Source of the DNA: Pseudolysinimonas_A sp947085045 | GTDB taxonomy: Bacteria > Actinomycetota > Actinomycetes > Actinomycetales > Microbacteriaceae | DNA length: 64,000 nucleotides | Assembly (NCBI GenBank): GCA_947085045.1 | Contig: CAMTUU010000009.1 | Location: 1 to 64,000 of the forward strand | Direction of reading: 5' to 3' | Part shown: positions 59,127 to 64,000 of the stretch, piece by piece | How the letters are laid out: the number at the start of each line of letters is the position of its first letter | How positions within the stretch are numbered: position 1 is the stretch's first letter | Notes under the pieces: model-generated | Seen by the model: only the letters and a program-made list of their open reading frames with translations | The model's database searches: none | What the model was told of the DNA's origin: nothing | Translations under genes and position numbers: made by a program

Positions 59127-59144
59127 GCTGAATCGAATTAGCTG
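59127..59144. promoter_or_regulatory. Second, imperfect operator-like palindrome
   Basis: AGCTGAATCGAATTAGCT is symmetric at 14 of 18 positions and shares the TTAGC arm with the perfect site 37 bp away (start to start distance 54). It lies directly upstream of the leftward -35, so the repressor could bind both sites around the promoter. Confidence 0.5.
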
Positions 59145-59193
59145 GCAAGGTGACCCCCGCCGATGCGGCGACGACGACGTGAAGGGAGGCCGG

Positions 59194-60216
59194 ATGGCGG
59201 AGAAGCGCGTCACCCTCGCCGACGTCGCGAAGCGCGCCGGGCTCTCGACCTCGGCGGCGTCGATGATCCTCAACGGCCGACCCGACACCCGGCTCTCGCA
59301 GGATGCCCACGACCGCGTCAACGCGGCCGCCCGCGAGCTCGGCTACCGGCCCAACGTCGCCGCGCGCGGGCTCCGCACCGACAAGACCGCGACCATCGGC
59401 TTCGTCTCCGACCTCGTGGCCACCACCCGTTTCGCGAGCGGGCTCATCAAGGGAGCCCTCGAAGCCGCCGAAGAAGCCGGGCATGTCGTGCTCGTGATGG
59501 AGACCGAGGGCGACACCCGCCGCGAGGAAGAGGCGATCGCCGCGCTCCTCGACCGTCAGGTCGACGGAGTCATCTTCGCGACGATGCGCGCACGCGAACT
59601 CTTCATCCCCGAACTGCCGACCGGCACCCACGCGGTGATCCTCAACGGCACGAACGCCCTCTACCCGACGTCGGTGCTGCCGGCCGAAGACGAAGGCGGT
59701 CGCGCCGCCGTCGAGCTGCTCGTCGCGTACGGGCACCGCGAGGGCATCGCGCTGATCGGGCAGAGCGACGAGGCCGAACGCGACACCTTCCGCTCGGCGA
59801 CGGTCGCCGCTCGGGTGGCCGGCATCCGGTCGGCGATGTCGTCGCATGACCTCACCTTCGTGGCCGAGGAGTCGATCTGGCTCTGGGAGCCCGAGCACGG
59901 CTACGAGGCAACCGCGCGGCTGATCGCCGAGCGCGACGACATCCGGGCCCTCATCTGCATGAACGACCGGCTCGCGTTCGGCGCCTACCAGGCGCTCGCC
60001 GAGGCGGGCCTGCGCGTCCCCGACGACGTGTCGATCGTCTCGTTCGACAACGACGAGATCGCCGCCTACCTGCGGCCCGGGCTCACCACCGTGGCGCTGC
60101 CGCACGAGGCGATGGGACGCCGGGCCGTGGAACTGCTCCTGGGCGGCGGGTCGGCGGTGGCCCACTACATCCCGATGCCGGTCGTCGAGCGCGCCTCGAT
60201 CGCCGCCCCGCGCTGA
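59194..60216 (+). CDS. LacI-family repressor of the GH32 locus
   Basis: A 340-residue regulator. The HTH is VTLADVAKRAGLSTSAASMI, with hinge helix PNVAARGLRTDKT and a sugar-binding domain. ATG at 59194 is chosen for its GGGAGG ribosome-binding site; an upstream in-frame start is possible. Transcribed divergently from the ABC/GH32 operon with two palindromes between them. Expected inducer: the imported sugar or a breakdown product. Confidence 0.88.
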   Translation: MAEKRVTLADVAKRAGLSTSAASMILNGRPDTRLSQDAHDRVNAAARELGYRPNVAARGLRTDKTATIGFVSDLVATTRFASGLIKGALEAAEEAGHVVLVMETEGDTRREEEAIAALLDRQVDGVIFATMRARELFIPELPTGTHAVILNGTNALYPTSVLPAEDEGGRAAVELLVAYGHREGIALIGQSDEAERDTFRSATVAARVAGIRSAMSSHDLTFVAEESIWLWEPEHGYEATARLIAERDDIRALICMNDRLAFGAYQALAEAGLRVPDDVSIVSFDNDEIAAYLRPGLTTVALPHEAMGRRAVELLLGGGSAVAHYIPMPVVERASIAAPR

Positions 60217-60256
60217 CCCCGCGGGTCGAGTAGCGCGCCGGGAAGTGGCACGCGTG

Positions 60257-60288
60257 TCGAAACCCCCAACCTTTTGATCTGTCGTCAG
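60257..60288 (-). other. tRNA-derived relic (resembles tRNA-Arg)
   Basis: Over 32 bases this intergenic stretch repeats the T-loop to anticodon-stem part of the tRNA-Arg at 27967-28039 (blocks ACCCCCAACCTT, TGATC and GTCAG), with one inserted base and three substitutions. No acceptor stem or D arm is present, so it is not a functional tRNA. It may be the scar of an old integration or deletion event. Confidence 0.6.
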
Positions 60289-60301
60289 TGAGGATGAGGT
60301 C

Positions 60302-60613
60302 ATGTTCGTCGGATACCTGCTCATCGCCCTCTCATCGCTCTTCATCGCGAACTCGATCCCGCACCTCACCCGCGGCAGCGCGGGCTACCTGCACCGCGTG
60401 CCGTGGCGCTCCCCCGCGCAGCCGTGGGAGAACGCGATCTGGGGATGCGCGAACCTGCTCGCCGGGATCTGGCTCGCCTACTGGGGCACGACGTACGACC
60501 TGTTCGTCCCGCTCGCGCTCACCGTCGGGGTGGTCGTCGGTGGTGCTCTCCTGGCGCTGATCGGCACCTACTTCCTACGGGATCCGCGGGCCCGCGGCCA
60601 GCAACGCGACTGA
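60302..60613 (+). CDS. Small membrane protein, unknown
   Basis: A 103-residue protein with three hydrophobic segments (about 3-20, 42-60 and 67-90). It contains NSIPHLTRGSAGYLHRVPW between the first two. A similar layout occurs in many small actinobacterial membrane proteins of unknown function. ATG at 60302 has GAGG three bases upstream. It starts 14 bases after the tRNA relic. Confidence 0.6.
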   Translation: MFVGYLLIALSSLFIANSIPHLTRGSAGYLHRVPWRSPAQPWENAIWGCANLLAGIWLAYWGTTYDLFVPLALTVGVVVGGALLALIGTYFLRDPRARGQQRD

Positions 60614-60660
60614 GCTGTCAACATCCTGCGCCGCTCGCCGGATGCGGTTAACGTCGAACC

Positions 60661-60954
60661 ATGGCTGACACCGACACCGTTGTCCACGACGAATCCGGCT
60701 CGCGCTTCGTGCTGAAGCGCGGCGATCAGGAACTCGGCGAGGCGGGATACATCACCCGGGAGGACGGCGGCATCGTCTTCACCCACACCGAGGTCGATCA
60801 GGAACTGCAGGAGCGCGGCCTCGGGTCGCAGCTCGTGAAGGGTGCGCTCGACCAGCTGCGCACGTCGACGGATGTCCGCATCGGTGCCACCTGCCCGTTC
60901 GTGCGCAAGTACCTCGCGGAGCATCCCGAGTACGAGGATCTGACGAGTCGCTAA
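60661..60954 (+). CDS. Small GNAT-fold acetyltransferase
   Basis: A 97-residue protein of the short GNAT type (YjdJ/Gtn-like). It has strands GEAGYITREDGGIVFTHTEV, then the acetyl-CoA loop QERGLGSQLVKGALD, and the C-terminal CPFVRKYLAEHPEY typical of this subfamily. It probably acetylates a small amine or protein. The stop is 3 bases past the converging restriction gene's end, so they overlap tail to tail. Confidence 0.82.
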   Translation: MADTDTVVHDESGSRFVLKRGDQELGEAGYITREDGGIVFTHTEVDQELQERGLGSQLVKGALDQLRTSTDVRIGATCPFVRKYLAEHPEYEDLTSR

Positions 60955-63344
60955 GCGACCAGGCCCGCCCAGTTGTTGGCGGCCCGGATGTCGGATTCGG
61001 TGACCACGCGATAGCGCCAGGTGCCGAACGACCCGTCGTCGTTCACGGCGGCTGCCCATTCCCCGGCGGCAGCCGACTTCGCGGCGACGGTCGAATCGTT
61101 CGCCGCCGCCGCATCGCTCTTGGCCTCGACCAACCAGTGCACTCCGGCGTCGTCGATGACGATGAAGTCCGGGTTATACCGGCCGACGGGCTGGAGGGTG
61201 ATCCAGGCCGGGTCTGCCCGGGCGAGCCGCAGCCACCACGCCACCGTCGATGAGTCGTCGAGCAGCTGGGCGAGCGCGAACTCGGCAGACTGCGAGTCGA
61301 ACTGCGCGGCGTGCTCTGCCGACTTCGACCACCCGCCGTACCAGTCGCGCACGCCGTACTCGTCGTACCGATCGCGCACAACGGGAGGCAGCGGCTTCGG
61401 CAGCAGCAGTTCCTGAGGCGCCCACATCCAGGCGGGCTGCCGGTCGTTGCGTGCGAAAGCCGACCGCACGAGGGCGGCGATGGCGTCCCGGGCCTGACCG
61501 GCACGCTGGGCGGTCCAGTTCTCGGTCGCGTCGCCGGTGACCCCCGCGCCTTCGAGGAAAGCATCGACGACCTCTTCGGCCTGCAGCCGTTCGGTCAGCT
61601 GCAGCGGCACGAGGTCGAGCCCGAGAACCCGGGTGATCAGGTCGACGCGCACGGCGGATGCCGGCAGCATGTTCTGCGTCGCGTCAACACTGTCGACGGC
61701 ATGCGTGACCACGTTGACCTCTCCGAGCAGGTCGCGCTCGGCGTCGATGGCACGGCCCTGCAGCGACACCGTCTGGTTGGTGCGGAATCGCTCGCCCTCC
61801 CGTCGCAGCTCCGACCGACTCACGCTGGCGAGACTGAACTGCACGGGCCGCAGCGCCCGATCCCGCCGCGGGAAGACGATCCGCGGCCGCCCGGGCACGA
61901 CCGGCATCAGCTGCCCCACGACGGCGCGCTCGGCTTCGATCGCGGCCGCGGTGTCGTCGACCGACGCGGCGATCAGGATGTCGGCGTCCCCGAGCCCGGC
62001 GAGCGGATCGGCGGTACCCGGCTCGAACCCCGCGACGGGGTGGGTCGGCACAACGCGGAATCCCCCGCCTTCAGCCGGCTCGAGGAACGAGTACTCCGGC
62101 AGCGCCGGGCCCGCGACGGCAAGGCGCTCCAGCAGCGAGTCCTTATTGCGCAGCAGTTCCCGGTAGCTCTCGTGGGCGACGACGTCGACCTGGTCGATCG
62201 CGCCGATGCCGGTGCGCGTGCCGAACGGCAGGCGCAGCCCGCGGCCGAGGATCTGCTCGGTCAACGTCTCGGAGGCGAGGGCGCGCAGGCCGACGATGAC
62301 GGCGATGTTGCGCACATCCCAGCCCTCCTTGAGCTTGTCGACGCTGACGATCGCGCGCACCGGCGAGTTGGCGGCTTCGACGTTGGTGAGGGCGGCGAGG
62401 GCGTCGTCGGTGGACTGCGAGGTGACGAGCAGCACCTCCCCCTCGGCCGACAGGTGCGCGGTGAGGTCGGTCGCGACCTTCTCGGCGTCGGCGATCGTCT
62501 GGCAGACGACGAACAGCACGGGATGGATGGCGGGAACGCCGAGCGCTGCGGCGTTCGCGAGCCAGGTGGCGTCCTTCAGAGCGCGCAGGTGGGTGGCGTC
62601 GGCGAGCTGGGTGGCAGTGTCCTTGAGACCGTCCTGGCGGTAGACGATCACCGGGATCTTCACCAGCTGGTCGGCGATCGCGTGAGCGAGCGGGTACCGG
62701 TAGATGACCTTGTCGAGGTCGGCGACGTCGGGAGTGGCGGTGAGCCCGATGAGCGCCCGCGGGGACAGGTCGGTGATGGCCGCCCGGAACGCCTTCGCCC
62801 TCGTGTTGTAGACGTGGTGCTCGTCGGCGATCACGACGAGGTCGTCGGCGTCGCGCAGGTGGTCGTACAGCGCACCCCCGATGAACTCATCATCGACCCG
62901 CGTGCGGCGGCTGGTGTTCGCGCCCGGGCTGATCAGCTGCTGCACGTTGAAGACGAACAGCTTGAGCTGGTCGGGGTCGTGCAGGGCGTCGCCGACCTGG
63001 CCGCGGGCGAAGTTCTCGGCCGTGATGAGCAGCGGCTCGATCTCGGCCCCGGGCACGTACTTGGTGCTGCCCGGGGTGAAGTTGGCGATCGTTTTGGTCT
63101 GGATGGTCGTGCCGGGCGTCACGAATAGGACGTTGCGCACACCGCTGCGCGCGAGGTAGTCGATGAGCGCCGCCGCCAGGTAGGTCTTGCCGACCCCGGT
63201 CGCCAGGTCGCAGACGTACTCTCCGCCGTCGCCGGGTTCGATGGCCTCGGCGACCGCGCTCAGCGCCTGCGCGTTCGGGCGCCGCAACGTCATCGCGGCG
63301 GCGATCTCGTCGACGAGCGCTTCGTCGTAGGGCACCCAGGTCAT
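60951..63344 (-). CDS. Type III restriction endonuclease subunit (Res)
   Basis: A 797-residue SF2 translocase-nuclease. Walker A is LATGVGKTYLAAALI (K53). The DEAH-like box reads ADEHH (about 170). Motif III is GLTATP, and motif VI is EQILGRGLRLPFG. The C-terminal nuclease has the PD-(D/E)xK pattern NPDFIVID ... WLVEAKSD (about 725-745). With Mod it cleaves DNA 25-27 bp from pairs of unmethylated sites. Its ATG at 63344 overlaps the Mod stop (ATGA). Confidence 0.9.
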   Translation of the reverse strand: MTWVPYDEALVDEIAAAMTLRRPNAQALSAVAEAIEPGDGGEYVCDLATGVGKTYLAAALIDYLARSGVRNVLFVTPGTTIQTKTIANFTPGSTKYVPGAEIEPLLITAENFARGQVGDALHDPDQLKLFVFNVQQLISPGANTSRRTRVDDEFIGGALYDHLRDADDLVVIADEHHVYNTRAKAFRAAITDLSPRALIGLTATPDVADLDKVIYRYPLAHAIADQLVKIPVIVYRQDGLKDTATQLADATHLRALKDATWLANAAALGVPAIHPVLFVVCQTIADAEKVATDLTAHLSAEGEVLLVTSQSTDDALAALTNVEAANSPVRAIVSVDKLKEGWDVRNIAVIVGLRALASETLTEQILGRGLRLPFGTRTGIGAIDQVDVVAHESYRELLRNKDSLLERLAVAGPALPEYSFLEPAEGGGFRVVPTHPVAGFEPGTADPLAGLGDADILIAASVDDTAAAIEAERAVVGQLMPVVPGRPRIVFPRRDRALRPVQFSLASVSRSELRREGERFRTNQTVSLQGRAIDAERDLLGEVNVVTHAVDSVDATQNMLPASAVRVDLITRVLGLDLVPLQLTERLQAEEVVDAFLEGAGVTGDATENWTAQRAGQARDAIAALVRSAFARNDRQPAWMWAPQELLLPKPLPPVVRDRYDEYGVRDWYGGWSKSAEHAAQFDSQSAEFALAQLLDDSSTVAWWLRLARADPAWITLQPVGRYNPDFIVIDDAGVHWLVEAKSDAAAANDSTVAAKSAAAGEWAAAVNDDGSFGTWRYRVVTESDIRAANNWAGLVA

Positions 63345-64000
63345 CGGATCACCGACGTGCGCGCGGGGAACAGGTCGGTGGTGATGCGCACGAGGCGCGA
63401 GCCGGGGCGCAGATCGCGCAGCAGCGATGCGGCCCCGTCGGCGATCGCGAGCGCGGCCACGACCGCCGTCTCGCCCTCGTCGAGCGCGGCCACGACATCC
63501 TGCACCGCGACCGCGTCGGCGACTCCGTGCAGCACCGCGAGCATCGAGCGGCCCTTGCGCCCGGCGAACACCGCATGCTCGACCGGCGTATATCCGAGCT
63601 GCGCGGCCACCGCACGGGAGAGGATGCCGGGGTCGACCCCGTCGACGAGGTACGCGTCGCCGTCCTCCACCTGCCAGGTCGACGGAGCCACGCGCAGCTG
63701 GCGGAACCCGCCGCCGCCGGTCCAGCCGGCGCTCGCGGTGATGCCCCCGGGATCCTCACCGTTCACGACCTTCGTCAGGCGCGGGGCCGTGAACGCGTCG
63801 GCGGTGTTCTCCGAGAGCTCCGCCGTGACCCAGCGGCGGCCCATCTTGTGCGCGACCGCCGCCGTTGTACCGGAGCCGGCGAAGACGTCGACGATGATGT
63901 CACCAGGGTTCGATGCGATATGGATGACGCGTTCGAGGAGTCGTTCGGGCTTCGGGGTGGAGAACACTTCGCGTGCGGGGAGGCCGAACATCGCCTTGAG
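63341..64000 (-). CDS. Type III DNA methyltransferase (Mod), 3' part
   Basis: The C-terminal 219 codons of a methyltransferase that continues past the right edge. The visible part includes FSTPKPERLLERVIHIASN and the AdoMet-binding motif VDVFAGSGTTAAVAHKMGR. The FxGxGTT motif after the catalytic half (beyond the edge) fits the beta-class order of type III Mod enzymes. The following domain (about 100-219) is unrecognised. Coupled to Res. The DPPY catalytic motif is not in the window. Confidence 0.85.
   Translation of the reverse strand, partial: LKAMFGLPAREVFSTPKPERLLERVIHIASNPGDIIVDVFAGSGTTAAVAHKMGRRWVTAELSENTADAFTAPRLTKVVNGEDPGGITASAGWTGGGGFRQLRVAPSTWQVEDGDAYLVDGVDPGILSRAVAAQLGYTPVEHAVFAGRKGRSMLAVLHGVADAVAVQDVVAALDEGETAVVAALAIADGAASLLRDLRPGSRLVRITTDLFPARTSVIR

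Overview
High-GC actinobacterial chromosome, most like a member of the Microbacteriaceae. The signs are very high third-position GC, many 1- or 4-base stop/start overlaps (ATGA, GTGA, TGATG), frequent GTG starts, and several apparently leaderless genes whose -10 hexamer lies 6-7 bases before the start codon. The family assignment is inferred from gene content; no rRNA or other taxonomic marker lies in the window.

Layout. 1-9.6 kb: a type VII (ESX/Esx) secretion locus. A leftward operon carries two small Esx-like helical proteins, a DUF6177-like protein, a DUF6507-like protein and unknowns. A divergent rightward operon carries an FHA protein, a small membrane protein, EccD, a P-loop-less MinD-like protein and a three-ATPase EccC. 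9.9-13 kb: photolyase and pseudouridine breakdown (PfkB kinase plus PsuG). 13.2-20.6 kb: a lipid island with an alkyl-DHAP-synthase-like flavoprotein, a PlsC acyltransferase and an SDR, divergent from a fatty acyl-CoA reductase/HAD fusion flanked by two ferritin-like proteins. Read together this looks like an aerobic ether-lipid pathway and is the most interesting system in the window. 20.6-22.8 kb: an RsbQ-type hydrolase coupled to a PAS-GAF-GGDEF diguanylate cyclase. 24.2-28.0 kb: a decayed accessory patch (broken IS256-family element, lipoprotein, matrixin-type protease, Ala-rich broken gene with a 7-bp microsatellite, XRE gene running into tRNA-Arg) that looks like an island border at that tRNA. 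28.1-31.3 kb: kynureninase, an amidohydrolase and a permease. 31.4-35 kb: two tRNA-Ser genes, an LCP ligase, a HAD phosphatase and serS. 35-42.6 kb: lipid kinase, small membrane proteins, pheA, NTF2-like protein, pgm, VanY-like peptidase and an EmrB/QacA-type exporter. 43.1-49 kb: a cellobiose-type ABC/GH1/LacI operon with a CebR-like operator, flanked by an intact and a broken copy of one unknown protein family. 49.5-52.7 kb: arsenic genes (aquaporin, ArsR-phosphatase fusion, ArsC) and nhaA with a candidate structured leader. 52.7-60.2 kb: a GH32/fructokinase/ABC locus divergent from its LacI regulator, with a perfect 18-bp palindrome. 60.2-64 kb: a tRNA-like relic, two small proteins, and a type III restriction-modification system cut by the window edge.

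How the genes work together: the two sugar loci each pair a CUT1 ABC importer with a hydrolase and a LacI repressor. The ars genes pair a sensor-phosphatase with a reductase and a channel. The lipid island could supply fatty alcohol and insert it into an ether lipid. Functions rest on motif reading and family memory; no search was run.
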